Positions 46,181-56,070 of a stretch of DNA of 64,000 nucleotides are shown here, piece after piece. Within the stretch, counting starts at the first letter, position 1; every line of letters begins with the position of its first letter. Where the stretch lies: positions 1 to 64,000 of the forward strand of contig NZ_NMWT01000003.1 of the NCBI RefSeq assembly GCF_002860365.1, in the 5' to 3' direction. The notes below the pieces were generated by a model. It saw only the letters and a program-made list of their open reading frames with translations, made no database searches and was not told the DNA's origin. The DNA is from Bifidobacterium parmae. Its GTDB lineage: Bacteria; Actinomycetota; Actinomycetes; Actinomycetales; Bifidobacteriaceae. A program made the position numbers and the translations under genes.

Positions 46181-47200
46181 TCACTCGGCGCCGGAACCGG
46201 ACTCCACGGCGGGCTTGTCGGCCTTGCCCGCGTCCATCGCCTTCATCTTGACGACCGAGGCGAGCGCCGCGCCGCCGATCGCGACGACGATCACGGCAAG
46301 CGACAGCCACGTGGGCACCTCCGGCACCCAGTGGACGCCCTCGCCGCCGTTGATGAACGGCAGCGTGTTGCCGTGCAGCGCCTCCATCACCAGCTTCACG
46401 CCGATGAACCCGAGCACGACGGACAGGCCGAGCGGCAGGTAGACGAGCTTGTCGAGCAGCGCGCCGAGCAGGAAGTAGAGCTGCTGGAGGCCCAGCAGGG
46501 CGAACACGTTCGATGTGAACACGAGGAACGGGTCCTTCGTCAGGCCGAAGATGGCCGGGATCGAATCGAACGCGAACATCACGTCGGTGGTGCCGATCGT
46601 GAGGAACACGATGAGCATCGGCGTCCAGTAGCGCACGCCGTTATGGGTGGTCCTGAGCTTCTCGCCGTCGTATTCGTCGGTGATGCGGATCACCTTGCGC
46701 AGCGTGCGGATGAGCCCGTTCTCCTGGTACTCCTCGTCATCGTCGCCGCCGATGACCAGCTTGATCGCCGTGTAGATGAGGAACGCGCCGAAGATGAAGA
46801 ACACCCACGTGAAACGGCTGATGAGCGCCGCGCCGATGAGGATGAACACGCCGCGGAAGATCAGCGCGATCGTGATGCCCACGGACAGCACGTACTTCTG
46901 GATCTGCTTCGGCACGGCGAAGTTCGACATGATGATGACGAACACGAACAGGTTGTCGATGGACAGCGAATACTCGGTGAGCCATCCGGAGTAGAACTCG
47001 ATGGCTGGCTTGGAGCCGGCGAAATACCAGATGCAGCCGCCGAAGATCAGCGCCATGACCACGAAGAAGGCGATGTGCTGGACGCACTCCTTCGTGGAGG
47101 GCACGTGCGGCCTGCGTCCGATGACGAACAGGTCGACGATGAAGAACAACGCAAGCACCACGAACGTGGCGATTTCAAATGCAAGAGGGGTTTCGGCCAT
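46181..47200 (-). CDS. TerC/Alx-family integral membrane protein
   Basis: A 339-aa protein with about nine transmembrane helices. The TerC-family motifs are present: the pair of acidic intramembrane segments TEYSLSIDNLFVFVIIMSNF and FAFDSIPAIFGLTKDPFLVF, and FIFGAFLIYTAIKL. Family members (Alx, TerC, MeeF/MeeY) are associated with manganese export and metalation of exoenzymes; tellurite resistance is a historical name. ATG 47200 has AGGGTAGGG upstream. It lies 54 nt downstream of uvrB on the same strand; I saw no yybP-ykoY-like leader in that gap. Confidence 0.9.
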   Translation of the reverse strand: MAETPLAFEIATFVVLALFFIVDLFVIGRRPHVPSTKECVQHIAFFVVMALIFGGCIWYFAGSKPAIEFYSGWLTEYSLSIDNLFVFVIIMSNFAVPKQIQKYVLSVGITIALIFRGVFILIGAALISRFTWVFFIFGAFLIYTAIKLVIGGDDDEEYQENGLIRTLRKVIRITDEYDGEKLRTTHNGVRYWTPMLIVFLTIGTTDVMFAFDSIPAIFGLTKDPFLVFTSNVFALLGLQQLYFLLGALLDKLVYLPLGLSVVLGFIGVKLVMEALHGNTLPFINGGEGVHWVPEVPTWLSLAVIVVAIGGAALASVVKMKAMDAGKADKPAVESGSGAE

Positions 47201-47254
47201 GATTCCCTACCCTAACGCATCTCTATGACCGTTGTCCCTCCGTTCGCCGTCCTT

Positions 47255-49366
47255 CTACCTGTTGGCCTCGGTCATCTGCCGCAGTTCCTTCTTCAGGTCG
47301 CGGATCTCGTCGCGCAGGCGGGCGGCGAGCTCGAATTGGAGCTGTTCGGCGGCGGTGTGCATCTGCTCGCTCAGCTGGCGGATCAGGTCGGCGAGGTCCT
47401 GCGCGGGCAATCCCGCCTTGAGGATCTCCTCGTGCCGCTTGTCCGCCTCGGCGGCGTCGAACGCGGGCACGCCCAGATGCGTGTTGCCCGCCTTGCCGGC
47501 GTTGCGGTAGCCGCCTTCGAGCAGGGTGGCCGTGTCCACGTCCTCCTTGGCGAGCATGTCGTTGACGTCGCTAATCTTCTTGATGAGCGGCTTCGGGTCG
47601 ATGCCGTGCTCCTTGTTGTACGCGATCTGCCTCTCGCGGCGGCGTTCGGTCTCGTCGATGGCCTTGCGCATCGCCTCGGTGACCTCGTCCGCGTACATGA
47701 TGACCGTGCCGGACACGTTGCGAGCCGCGCGGCCGATCGTCTGGATGAGCGAACGGTAGGAGCGCAGGAAGCCCTCCTTGTCGGCGTCGAGGATCGCGAC
47801 GAGCGACACCTCGGGCAGGTCGAGGCCCTCGCGCAGCAGGTTGATGCCGACGATCACGTCGATCTTGCCCTCGCGCAGCATGCGCAGCAGCTCGACGCGG
47901 CGCAGCGTGTCCACGTCGGAATGCAGGTATTCGACCTTGATGCCCCGTTCAATGAGATAGTCGGTCAGATCCTCGGCCATCTTCTTGGTGAGCGTGGTGA
48001 CGAGGGCCCGCTCCCCCTTGGCGACGCGGTCCTTGATCTCGGCGAGCAGGTCGTCGATCTGCCCGTCGGTGGGACGCACCTCGACCTTCGGGTCCAACAG
48101 TCCTGTCGGGCGGATGATCTGCTCGACCACCCCGTCCGACAGCCCGAGCTCATAGTCGCCGGGCGTGGCGGACAGGTACACGGTCTGGCCGACGCGCTCA
48201 AGGAACTCCGGCCATTTGAGCGGACGGTTGTCCATCGCGGAGGGCAGGCGGAAGCCGTGTTCGACGAGCGTGCGCTTGCGCGACGCGTCGCCCTCGTACA
48301 TGGCGCCGATCTGCGGGACGGTCACATGCGACTCATCGATGACGAGCAGGAAGTCGTCGGGGAAGAAGTCGAGCAGCGTGTGCGGCGGCGTGCCGGGTTC
48401 GCGCCCGTCGAAGTGCCGCGAATAGTTCTCGACGCCGGAGCACACGCCCACCTGGGTGAGCATCTCCAGATCGTACGTGGTGCGCATGGTGAGGCGCTGC
48501 GCCTCCAGCTTCTTGCCTTGCTTCCTCAATTCCGCGACGCGCTCGTCGAGCTCCTCGCGGATCGTCTTCAGCGCGCGTTCCATGCGTTCCGGCCCGGCCA
48601 CGTAGTGCGAGGCGGGGAAGATGTGCACCTCGTTCTCTTCGGCGATCTCGTCGCCGGTCAGCGGATGGAGCGTGGAGATGCGGTCGATCTCGTCGCCGAA
48701 GAACTCGATGCGCACGGCGAGCTCCTCGTACACGGGGATGATCTCCACCGTGTCGCCGCGCACACGGAACGTGCCGCGCGTGAACGCGATGTCGTTGCGC
48801 TTGTACTGCATGGCGACGAACCGCCGCAGCAGCTGGTCGCGGTCGATCTGCTGGCCGACCTTGAGCAGCAGCATGCGTCCCGCGTACTCCTCCGGCGTGC
48901 CGAGGCCGTAGATGCACGACACGGTGGCGACGACCACGCAGTCGCGGCGCGTGAGCAGGTTGGCGGTGGCCTGATGGCGCAGCCGCTCCACATCGTCGTT
49001 GATGTTGGAGTCCTTCTCGATGTACGTGTCGGTCTGCGGGATGTACGCCTCCGGCTGGTAGTAGTCGTAGTAGGAGACGAAGTAGCTCACCGCGTTGTCC
49101 GGCATGAGCTCGCGGAATTCGGCGCACAGCTGCGCGGCGAGCGTCTTGTTCGGCTCGATGATGAGCGTCGGGCGCTGCAGCCGTTCGATGAGCCAGGCGG
49201 TGGTGGCGGTCTTGCCGGTGCCGGTCGCGCCCATGAGCACGACGTCGTTCTCGCCGTTCTCGATGCGCGTGGCGAGCTCGTCGATGGCCTGCGGCTGGTC
49301 GCCGCTCGGCTTGTACGGCGATTTGACGACGAACGGCCTGTCCTCGCGTTGGATGTTGAATCCCAT
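47255..49366 (-). CDS. uvrB: excinuclease ABC subunit B
   Basis: A 703-aa UvrB, the DNA-damage-verifying helicase-like subunit of nucleotide excision repair. It begins [20 protein letters not shown]. The Walker A motif is GATGTGKT (about 46-53), the beta-hairpin region has [20 protein letters not shown], and [11 protein letters not shown] is the Walker B region. [16 protein letters not shown] and QTIGRAARN are helicase motifs V and VI. A C-terminal UVR motif ([19 protein letters not shown]) binds UvrC. The ATG at 49366 overlaps the coaE stop by one base (TGATG) and has AAGGAG upstream. Confidence 0.96.
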   Translation of the reverse strand: MGFNIQREDRPFVVKSPYKPSGDQPQAIDELATRIENGENDVVLMGATGTGKTATTAWLIERLQRPTLIIEPNKTLAAQLCAEFRELMPDNAVSYFVSYYDYYQPEAYIPQTDTYIEKDSNINDDVERLRHQATANLLTRRDCVVVATVSCIYGLGTPEEYAGRMLLLKVGQQIDRDQLLRRFVAMQYKRNDIAFTRGTFRVRGDTVEIIPVYEELAVRIEFFGDEIDRISTLHPLTGDEIAEENEVHIFPASHYVAGPERMERALKTIREELDERVAELRKQGKKLEAQRLTMRTTYDLEMLTQVGVCSGVENYSRHFDGREPGTPPHTLLDFFPDDFLLVIDESHVTVPQIGAMYEGDASRKRTLVEHGFRLPSAMDNRPLKWPEFLERVGQTVYLSATPGDYELGLSDGVVEQIIRPTGLLDPKVEVRPTDGQIDDLLAEIKDRVAKGERALVTTLTKKMAEDLTDYLIERGIKVEYLHSDVDTLRRVELLRMLREGKIDVIVGINLLREGLDLPEVSLVAILDADKEGFLRSYRSLIQTIGRAARNVSGTVIMYADEVTEAMRKAIDETERRRERQIAYNKEHGIDPKPLIKKISDVNDMLAKEDVDTATLLEGGYRNAGKAGNTHLGVPAFDAAEADKRHEEILKAGLPAQDLADLIRQLSEQMHTAAEQLQFELAARLRDEIRDLKKELRQMTEANR

Positions 49367-50007
49367 CACTGCTCCTTCCACTCGGCGACCAGTCTATCAA
49401 CCTGCTCGAACATGCGTTCGAGCGGTTGCGTGGAGTCGATGACGACATCGGCGATGGCCTCGCGCTGCCCGCGCGTCGACTGATGGCGGATGCGCGCCTC
49501 GGCCTGCTCGCGCGTCATGCCGCGCGTCGCGGCCATGCGCGCGATCCGCGTCCCGACAGGCGCCTCGACCGTGACGATATGGTCGAACCGGAACGGGATG
49601 TCGCCGATCACCTCGGCGAGCAGCGGCACGTCGTGCACGACGACGATCCCGCGTTCCCCCGATTCCCGTGCGGCGTCGCGAGCCGCCGCCACGCCGCGTT
49701 CCTCCCGCCGTCGCGCCTCGGCGTAGATCAGCGGATGCTCGATCGCGTCGAGACGTTCCCGCGCGCCGGGCTCGGCGCCGCGCCCGAACACGTGTTCCGC
49801 CATCCACGCGCGGTCCAGCGAACCGTCCGCGGCGATGGCCGCATCGCCGAACTCACGCGCGATCGGCTCCAGCGCCGCTCCCCCGCGCGCGGTGATCGCA
49901 TGGGCGATCGCGTCATAGTCGACGTGCAGCGCGCCGTCCTCGCGCATCCGCGCCGCCACCGTGCTCTTGCCCGCCGCGATGCCCCCGGTCAGTCCGATAC
50001 GGATCAT
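49366..50007 (-). CDS. coaE: dephospho-CoA kinase
   Basis: A 213-aa P-loop kinase performing the last step of coenzyme A synthesis. The Walker A motif GGIAAGKST is at residues 8-16, DYDAIAH follows, and HDVPLLAE is in the middle. The LID-like region has [20 protein letters not shown] 50007 has AAGGGGA immediately upstream. It overlaps uvrB by one base, so coaE-uvrB are coupled, an arrangement common in actinobacteria. A copy of the CCATGGTGCGG repeat lies just upstream. Confidence 0.93.
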   Translation of the reverse strand: MIRIGLTGGIAAGKSTVAARMREDGALHVDYDAIAHAITARGGAALEPIAREFGDAAIAADGSLDRAWMAEHVFGRGAEPGARERLDAIEHPLIYAEARRREERGVAAARDAARESGERGIVVVHDVPLLAEVIGDIPFRFDHIVTVEAPVGTRIARMAATRGMTREQAEARIRHQSTRGQREAIADVVIDSTQPLERMFEQVDRLVAEWKEQ

Positions 50008-50025
50008 TTTTCCCCTTCCCCTTCA

Positions 50026-50118
50026 TTCCCATGGTGCGGTGAAATCCCCATGGTGCGGTAGGCGGAAACGGCTTGGTTCCGCGGTTATGAAGAAAGTGTG
50101 TTGCCGCACCATGGGAGA
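50026..50118 (-). repeat. CCATGGTGCGG element, copy 3 (diverged, opposite orientation)
   Basis: On the minus strand it reads CCCATGGTGCGGCAACACAC, a variable middle of about 37 nt, then CCGCACCATGG, GGATTTCACC and CCGCACCATGG: the same plan as 26807-26981 and 29385-29562. The ends are conserved and the middle is not. It lies between rpsA and coaE. Confidence 0.75.
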
Positions 50119-50135
50119 GACGACCGATATACGAC

Positions 50136-50164
50136 GAAACCCGGCCCATCGTGGACCGGGTTTC
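50136..50164 (-). terminator. rpsA terminator
   Basis: GAAACCCGG-CCA and TGG-CCGGGTTTC, one mismatch, 3-nt loop, 43 nt after the rpsA stop. The T-run is stronger on the plus strand, but no plus-strand gene ends here. Confidence 0.65.
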
Positions 50165-50206
50165 GTTTCAGGCGTTACGCCGTGAGCTCATGCCGTGAGG
50201 CGGAAC

Positions 50207-51679
50207 TCACTTGCCGAGCAGCTGGTCGCGCAGGGCGGCGAGCTGATCGGAGTCGGCGAGCGTGCCGGTGGAGGTGTTGTCGGAAGAGTAGTTGGACACC
50301 TCTTCGACCTTCTCCTCCTTCGGGCCCTGGCCGTCGGCGGCGGCGGACTCCTCCGCGTGCGCCAGCTCCTTGGCCACGAACTCCTTGTGCTCCTCCCACA
50401 GCTGGTGGGCGGCCGCGTACTGGGACTCCCACTCCTCGCGCTGCTTCTCGTAGCCCGCGATCCACTCGTTGGTGTTCGGGTCGAAGCCTTCGGGGTACTT
50501 GTAGTTGCCCTGCTCGTCGTACTCGGCCGGCATGCCGTAGATGGCCGGATCGAAGTCCTCGGAGGCCGGGTCGACGGAGTCGTTGGCCTGCTTGAGGGAC
50601 AGGGAGATGCGGCGACGATCGAGGTCGACGTCGATCACCTTGACGAACACGGTCTCGCCCGGCTTGACCACGGTCTCCGGGTTCTCGACGTGACGGTTGG
50701 CGAGCTCGGAGATGTGCACCAGGCCCTCGATGCCGTCCTCGACGGAGATGAACACGCCGAACTGCACGATCTTGGTGACCTTGCCCTTGACGATCTGGCC
50801 GGGGACGTGAGTGCGGGCGAAGCGCTGCCACGGATCCTCCTGGGTGGCCTTGAGCGACAGGGAGATGCGCTCGCGGTCCAGATCGACGTCCAGCACCTCG
50901 ACGGTGACCTTGTCGCCGACCTTGACGACCTCGGACGGGTGGTCGATGTGCTTCCAGGACAGCTCGGAGACGTGGATGAGGCCGTCCACACCGCCGAGAT
51001 CGACGAACGCGCCGAAGTTGACGATGGAGGAGACGACGCCCTCGCGGATCTGGCCCTTCTTGAGCTGCGAGAGGAAGGTCTCGCGCACTTCGGACTGGGT
51101 CTCCTCGAGGTACTGGCGACGGGACAGGACCACGTTGTTGCGGTTCTTGTCGAGCTCGAGGATCTTGGCCTGGATCTTCTGGCCGATGTACGGGGTGAGG
51201 TCGCGGACGCGACGCATCTCGACCAGGGAGGCCGGCAGGAAGCCACGCAGGCCGATGTCCACGATGAGGCCGCCCTTGACGGCTTCGATGACGGTGCCTT
51301 CGACGACGCCGTCAGCTTCCTTGATCTTCTCGATGTCGCCCCAGGCGCGCTCGTACTGGGCACGCTTCTTGGACAGGATCAGACGGCCTTCCTTGTCTTC
51401 CTTGGTGACGACAAGGGCCTCGACGGTGTCGCCGACCTCGACGACCTCGTCCGGATCGACGTCCTTCTTGATGGAAAGCTCGCGGGAGGGGATCACACCC
51501 TCGGTCTTGTAGCCGATATCCAGGAGGACCTCGTCGTGATCGATCTTGACGACGGTACCCTCGACCAGATCACCATCGTCGAAGTTCTTGATGGTGGAAT
51601 CGACTGCCTTGATGAAGTCCTCTTCGGTGCCGATGTCGTTGATGGCGACCTTGGTGACCTCAGTGTTGTTCTCTGCCAT
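50207..51679 (-). CDS. rpsA: 30S ribosomal protein S1
   Basis: A 490-aa S1 with four S1 RNA-binding domains (about 36-105, 122-190, 210-280 and 295-370, seen as GDLVEGTVVKIDHDEVLLDIG, GVVEGTVIEAVKGGLIVDIG, GQIREGVVSSIVNFGAFVDLG and its fourth counterpart). An acidic C-terminal tail follows. S1 delivers structured mRNA to the 30S subunit. Codon use is that of a highly expressed gene. Upstream of ATG 51679 I find no clear SD (GAGAAACCATTACCTAC), a property also known for E. coli rpsA, which is autoregulated. Confidence 0.95.
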   Translation of the reverse strand: MAENNTEVTKVAINDIGTEEDFIKAVDSTIKNFDDGDLVEGTVVKIDHDEVLLDIGYKTEGVIPSRELSIKKDVDPDEVVEVGDTVEALVVTKEDKEGRLILSKKRAQYERAWGDIEKIKEADGVVEGTVIEAVKGGLIVDIGLRGFLPASLVEMRRVRDLTPYIGQKIQAKILELDKNRNNVVLSRRQYLEETQSEVRETFLSQLKKGQIREGVVSSIVNFGAFVDLGGVDGLIHVSELSWKHIDHPSEVVKVGDKVTVEVLDVDLDRERISLSLKATQEDPWQRFARTHVPGQIVKGKVTKIVQFGVFISVEDGIEGLVHISELANRHVENPETVVKPGETVFVKVIDVDLDRRRISLSLKQANDSVDPASEDFDPAIYGMPAEYDEQGNYKYPEGFDPNTNEWIAGYEKQREEWESQYAAAHQLWEEHKEFVAKELAHAEESAAADGQGPKEEKVEEVSNYSSDNTSTGTLADSDQLAALRDQLLGK

Positions 51680-51803
51680 GTAGGTAATGGTTTCTCAATA
51701 GTTGGATGGATAATTACTCGATATTCAGTTATGGATGTGCCCATCGGACACGCGACTTTCCACAATACAGTCAGCCATGCCCAAAATCCCGGGCGTGTCG
51801 CGG

Positions 51804-51844
51804 CGGGGCGGGCGCCCGGACCATGCTGCCGGACGCCCGCCCCG
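51804..51844 (-). terminator. folD terminator-like hairpin
   Basis: CGGGGCGGGCG-CCGG and CCGG-CGCCCGCCCCG with one mismatch, about 9-nt loop, 55 nt beyond the folD stop. No T-run. Confidence 0.55.
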
Positions 51845-51898
51845 CACCTCGCCCGGCCGTCGGATCGACATGGTGGCACCGGGCGCGTCTCCGCCGGG

Positions 51899-52792
51899 TC
51901 AGGCCCTGCCTTCGGCCTTCGCCCGGCGCTCGGCCATCTCCACCACGTTGGCGAGGAGCATGGCTCGGGTCATCGGGCCGACGCCGCCCGGGTTCGGCGA
52001 GTAGGCGGACGTCTTCTCGTGGGCGGCCTTGTCGACGTCGCCCCTGACGCGCCAGCGGCCCGCCTCCTCGTCGTAGACGCGCGAGACGCCCACGTCGAGC
52101 AGCACGGCGCCGTCCTTGACCATGTCGGGCTTGACGAATCCGGCGGAGCCCATAGCGGCGACGACCACGTCGGCGCGGCGGATGTGGTCGACGACGTCGC
52201 GCGTGCCGGTGTGGCACAGCGTGACGGTCGCGTTGACGGCGCGGCGGGTGAGCATGAGGCCGATCGTGCGGCCGATCGTGATGCCGCGGCCGAGCACGCA
52301 CACCTCCTTGCCGTCCAGGTCGATGTCGTAGGCGTTCAGCAGTTCGATGCAGCCGCGCGGCGTGCACGGCAGCGGCGTGTCGATGTCGCCCTTGACGTGC
52401 AGCACGAGCTCGCCGAGGTTGTACGGGTGCATGCCGTCGGCGTCTTTGGCCGGGTCGATGAGGTCGATGATCGCGTTCTGGTCGATGCCCTTCGGCAGCG
52501 GCAGCTGCACGATGTAGCCGGTGCACGCCGGATCCTCGTTCATCTCGCGCACCACGGCGGCGATGTCGTCGAAGGTCGCGTCGGCGGGCAGCTCGTGCTT
52601 GATGGAGCGGATGCCCACCTCGGCGCAGTCCGCGTGCTTGCCGGCCACGTACTTGACCGAGCCGGGGTCGCTGCCGACCAGCAGCGTGCCGAGGCCGGGC
52701 TCGACGCCCACGGTCTTGAGACGCTCCACGCGTTCCTTCAAATCCTGCTTGATCTGCGCGGCCACGGCCTTGCCGTCGAGTTTCACGGGCAT
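51899..52792 (-). CDS. folD: bifunctional methylenetetrahydrofolate dehydrogenase/cyclohydrolase
   Basis: A 297-aa FolD interconverting 5,10-methylene-, 5,10-methenyl- and 10-formyl-tetrahydrofolate with NADP. Motifs: [20 protein letters not shown] with the active-site YxxxK (YVAGK), [40 protein letters not shown] (usual GRSxxVGxP region, here altered to GRGITIGRT), and [19 protein letters not shown] 52792 with AAGGAG 6 nt upstream; the open frame to 53560 is a shadow of the divergent transporter gene. Confidence 0.94.
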   Translation of the reverse strand: MPVKLDGKAVAAQIKQDLKERVERLKTVGVEPGLGTLLVGSDPGSVKYVAGKHADCAEVGIRSIKHELPADATFDDIAAVVREMNEDPACTGYIVQLPLPKGIDQNAIIDLIDPAKDADGMHPYNLGELVLHVKGDIDTPLPCTPRGCIELLNAYDIDLDGKEVCVLGRGITIGRTIGLMLTRRAVNATVTLCHTGTRDVVDHIRRADVVVAAMGSAGFVKPDMVKDGAVLLDVGVSRVYDEEAGRWRVRGDVDKAAHEKTSAYSPNPGGVGPMTRAMLLANVVEMAERRAKAEGRA

Positions 52793-52937
52793 GTCGACTC
52801 CTTCTCTTGCGTCCCATCGTTTCTCAACGCGTCCCAACGTGTCGTGGGATGCGGTGGACGCTACTACGATTAGGTAACATGTCGGTTTCGCCGAAGACGG
52901 ATATGGACGCGCGGCGAGGAGCGGAAGGGTTCGGACG

Positions 52938-54131
52938 ATGAATGTGGGACAGCTGGGACGACGGTTTGGTCGATGGTTCGGGAACGCGCGACGCGTCGCT
53001 GCGGCGGTCGCCGCGGCCGCGTTCGCCCTCGCCTGCGCCGCCTGCGGCACGGCGGCAGGCGACGGCGGCACGACCGACGGCGCGCAGACGACGACGGAGA
53101 AGACCGGCGCGATCGAGGTGGTCGCCTCAGTGAACCAGTGGGGTTCGCTCGCCAAGGAGATCGGCGGCGACGCGGTCGACGTCACGTCGATCCTCTCCTC
53201 CACGGGCGTCGACGCGCACGACTTCGAGCCGAAGACCTCCGATCTGGCGAAGCTGAGCCGCGCCGAGATCGTCGTCGCGAACGGCGCCGGGTACGACACG
53301 TGGGCCACGAAGTCGCGCGGGCCGGATTCGACGCTCGTCTCCGCCGCGCAGATCGTGGGCGCGATGGACGGCGACAACCCGCACCTGTGGTTCTCGAAGG
53401 ACGCGCGCGCCGGCATGGCCAAGGAGCTGGCCGACGCCTTCTCGAAGGCGCGGCCGAAGAAGCGCAAGGCGTTCGCCGCCAACCTCAAGGCGTGGCAGTC
53501 GCGCGAGAAGGAGCTCGACACGCGCATGGCCGACTTCGCCGACGCGCACGAGGACCTCACCTACGGCGCGACCGAGGCGGTCGTCTACTACCTGATGAGC
53601 GACATGTCGTTCGACGACGTCACCCCGGAGGGCTACGCGCAGGCGGTCGCCAACGGCGGCGAGGTCGCGCCCGCGGACCTGCAGACCTTCCAGGAGGTCA
53701 TCGAGAAGAAGCGGGCGGACGTGCTGGTCAACAACACGCAGGAGGCGTCCGACGCGACGAACATGCTCATCGGCACGGCCGGGCGCTCCGACGTGCCCGT
53801 CGTCGACGTGAGCGAGCAGATGCCGGAGAAGTACGACACCCTCGTCGACTGGATCGGCGCGCTGGCCGACTCGATCTTCACGGCCGTCGATCCGGACTAC
53901 GGCAAGGACGGCACGACCGGCGGATGCGCCGCGGACGGCACGGACGGCGGCGATTCGGCAGGATCGTCCGATTCGGCCGACGGGAACGCGGCCGACGGGA
54001 ACGGCGGGACGACGTGCGACGCCACGGACGGCGGCACCGGTTCGTCCGCTTCGGAATCCTCGGACGGCTCGGGTGTCTCGGACGGCTCAGGCGCCGACGC
54101 CGGCGGCACCCAGCCCGACCCCGGCAAGTAG
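52938..54131 (+). CDS. metal ABC transporter substrate-binding lipoprotein (Mn/Zn type)
   Basis: A 397-aa cluster A-I binding protein. The N-terminus is basic then hydrophobic and ends in FALACAACG, a probable lipobox. Metal-ligand positions seen: His in [12 protein letters not shown], His in NPHLWF, and ATEAVVYYL where zinc proteins have a His but manganese proteins a Glu. The set H-H-E therefore leans towards Mn2+. There is no His-rich loop. After about residue 320 comes a 75-residue Ser/Gly/Asp tail without known function. Genes for the ATPase and permease follow, but separated by 120 nt and an operator-like palindrome. Confidence 0.88.
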   Translation: MNVGQLGRRFGRWFGNARRVAAAVAAAAFALACAACGTAAGDGGTTDGAQTTTEKTGAIEVVASVNQWGSLAKEIGGDAVDVTSILSSTGVDAHDFEPKTSDLAKLSRAEIVVANGAGYDTWATKSRGPDSTLVSAAQIVGAMDGDNPHLWFSKDARAGMAKELADAFSKARPKKRKAFAANLKAWQSREKELDTRMADFADAHEDLTYGATEAVVYYLMSDMSFDDVTPEGYAQAVANGGEVAPADLQTFQEVIEKKRADVLVNNTQEASDATNMLIGTAGRSDVPVVDVSEQMPEKYDTLVDWIGALADSIFTAVDPDYGKDGTTGGCAADGTDGGDSAGSSDSADGNAADGNGGTTCDATDGGTGSSASESSDGSGVSDGSGADAGGTQPDPGK

Positions 54132-54169
54132 GCGGCGGGAGCGTCGGGTTCTCGCCGACACTCCCGTAA

Positions 54170-54186
54170 TTGAGAACGGTTGTCAA
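54170..54186 (+). promoter_or_regulatory. 17-bp palindrome, probable metalloregulator operator
   Basis: TTGAGAACGGTTGTCAA reads as TTGAnAACnGTTnTCAA, symmetric at 14 of 17 positions. The inner 15 bp have the 7-1-7 form of Fur/Zur-family sites. It lies 66 nt before the ATPase gene and overlaps the place of a -35 for GATAAT (54197-54202). Confidence 0.5.
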
Positions 54187-54251
54187 CATCATTTGCGATA
54201 ATCCTGCGGTAGATTCGTGAATCCCAATCCATGACCACAGGAGGCCCGACC

Positions 54252-55166
54252 ATGGGCGAACCGCTTCAGGACGCGATCGTCTTCCACGACGCGGCGATCA
54301 GACGCGGCGACCGCGTCATCTGGCAGCACGGCGACTTCGCCATCCCCGCCGGATCGGTCACCGCGATCGTCGGCACCAACGGCGCCGGCAAGACCACGAT
54401 GATGAAGGCGGAGCTGGGACTGCTGCCGCTCTCGCACGGCTCGCTCACCGTCTTCGGCAAGCCGGCCGGCGAGGCGAACGGCGTCATCGGCTACGTGCCG
54501 CAAAGCTACACGTCGGACATCGACGCGAACATCACCGCCGAACAATCGGTGCTGCTCGGACTGACCGGCACGCGGTTCGGCATCCATCCGGCCACACGCG
54601 CGCAACGCGCCAAGGCGCGCGAGGCGATGGCGTTCGTCGGCATCGACGACAAGGCGCGCTACCGGCTGTCCGAACTGTCCGGAGGCCTGCGCCAGCGCGT
54701 CGCCATCGCGCAGGCGATCGTCTCCGACCCGAAGCTGCTCATGCTCGACGAGCCGCTCGCCAACCTCGACCTCGCCTCCCAGCGCGCCGTCGCGCACCTG
54801 CTCGCGCGCCTCAACCAGGAACTCGGCATGACAATCCAGATCGTCGCACACGACCTCAACATGCTGCTGCCGATCCTCACCGGCGCCGTCTACCTGCTCG
54901 ACGGACACCCGCACTACGCCGACATGCGCAAGGTGCTCGACTCGAAGCTCCTCACCCACCTGTACGGCACGAACGTGCAGGTCGTGACCACGCCGCAGGG
55001 CGACATGTTCGTCACTCCCTCCCCCGACGAGCCGAAGGACCAGCCGATGGACATGCATACGGCAGCCGAGGTGGCGGAGCTGCACCATCACGCGCACACC
55101 GACGACATGCACGCGCACGCGAACGTTGCGGACGGACACGGCGAACACGAAGGAGCGAGGAAATGA
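54252..55166 (+). CDS. metal ABC transporter ATP-binding protein with His-rich tail
   Basis: A 304-aa ABC ATPase: Walker A GTNGAGKT (about 41-48), Q-loop YVPQSY, signature LSGGLRQRVAIAQA, Walker B LLMLDEP, H-loop VAHDL. The C-terminal 35 residues hold about ten histidines (HHHAHTDDMHAHANVADGHG), a likely metal-binding extension not needed for ATPase activity. ATG 54252 is preferred because AGGAGG lies 7 nt upstream; ATG 54231 is in frame. It overlaps the permease gene by ATGA. Confidence 0.9.
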   Translation: MGEPLQDAIVFHDAAIRRGDRVIWQHGDFAIPAGSVTAIVGTNGAGKTTMMKAELGLLPLSHGSLTVFGKPAGEANGVIGYVPQSYTSDIDANITAEQSVLLGLTGTRFGIHPATRAQRAKAREAMAFVGIDDKARYRLSELSGGLRQRVAIAQAIVSDPKLLMLDEPLANLDLASQRAVAHLLARLNQELGMTIQIVAHDLNMLLPILTGAVYLLDGHPHYADMRKVLDSKLLTHLYGTNVQVVTTPQGDMFVTPSPDEPKDQPMDMHTAAEVAELHHHAHTDDMHAHANVADGHGEHEGARK

Positions 55167-55999
55167 GCCACATCGATTTCAGCTTCGACCCCAACTGGAT
55201 GGACACGCTGACCGCGCCGTTCATGGCCAACGCGTTCCTCGCCGGCCTGTGCATCGCGTTCGCGGCCGGCGTGATGGGCTACTTCACCATCGCCCGCCAT
55301 TCCACGTTCGCCGCGCACGCGCTCGCCCACATCGGCCTGCCCGGCGCGACCGGCGCCGTACTGCTCGGACTGCCCGTCTCGCTGGGCCTCGGCGCGTTCG
55401 CGCTGGGCGGCGCGCTCGTGATCGGCGCGCTCGGCAAGCGCGTCTCCGAACGCGAGATCGCCACCGGCACGGTGCTCGCCTTCGCGACCGGTCTCGGCCT
55501 GTTCTTCGCCCGGTTGTCGAGTTCCGCCTCGCAGCAGATGCAGTCGATCCTGTTCGGTTCGATCCTGACGATCACCACCATGCAGATCATCGGATTCGCG
55601 ATCTTCGACGCGGTGCTGCTGGCGGTGCTCGCCGTCATCTACCGGCCGCTGCTGTTCAGTTCGCTCGACGAGCAGGTGGCGCAGGCCAAGGGCGTGCCGG
55701 TCGGATGGATGAACGTCGCGTTCATGGCGATCATGGCGGGCGTGATCACGATCGCCGTGCCCGCGGTGGGCACGCTGCTCATCTTCGCGCTGGTCATCAC
55801 GCCGGCCGCGGCGGCGAACATCGTCGCGTCCTCGCCGCTCAGGGCGATGGTCGCGGCCGGGGCGATCTGCTTGGTCTCGATCTGGGGCGGACTCGTGCTC
55901 TCCGCGATGTTCCCCGCTCCCCCGAGCTTCATCATCGTGACGATCTCCACCCTGTTCTGGGCCGCCGCCAAAGCTGTAGAGGCGCTTCGGCGGCGCTGA
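55163..55999 (+). CDS. metal ABC transporter permease (ABC-3 family)
   Basis: A 278-aa permease of the ABC-3 (ZnuB/MntB) family with about eight transmembrane helices. Family features: MGYFTIARHSTFAAHALAHIGLPGATGAVL near the N-terminus (with conserved His residues) and VITIAVPAVGTLLIFALVITPAAAAN in the second half. It overlaps the ATPase gene (ATGA at 55163), so the stoichiometry is coupled. With the binding protein it forms a manganese or zinc importer. Confidence 0.93.
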   Translation: MSHIDFSFDPNWMDTLTAPFMANAFLAGLCIAFAAGVMGYFTIARHSTFAAHALAHIGLPGATGAVLLGLPVSLGLGAFALGGALVIGALGKRVSEREIATGTVLAFATGLGLFFARLSSSASQQMQSILFGSILTITTMQIIGFAIFDAVLLAVLAVIYRPLLFSSLDEQVAQAKGVPVGWMNVAFMAIMAGVITIAVPAVGTLLIFALVITPAAAANIVASSPLRAMVAAGAICLVSIWGGLVLSAMFPAPPSFIIVTISTLFWAAAKAVEALRRR

Positions 56000-56070
56000 C
56001 GCGGCGCATCCCAGCCATCCCATCGTCGACCGCTCGCCCGCCGCGTTCCTTCCCTCGTCCCACGTCCCCC

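Noticed and set aside
47201-47254. yybP-ykoY manganese riboswitch before the TerC-family gene
   Set aside because: Only 54 nt separate it from uvrB, too short for that aptamer, and its conserved motifs are not seen.
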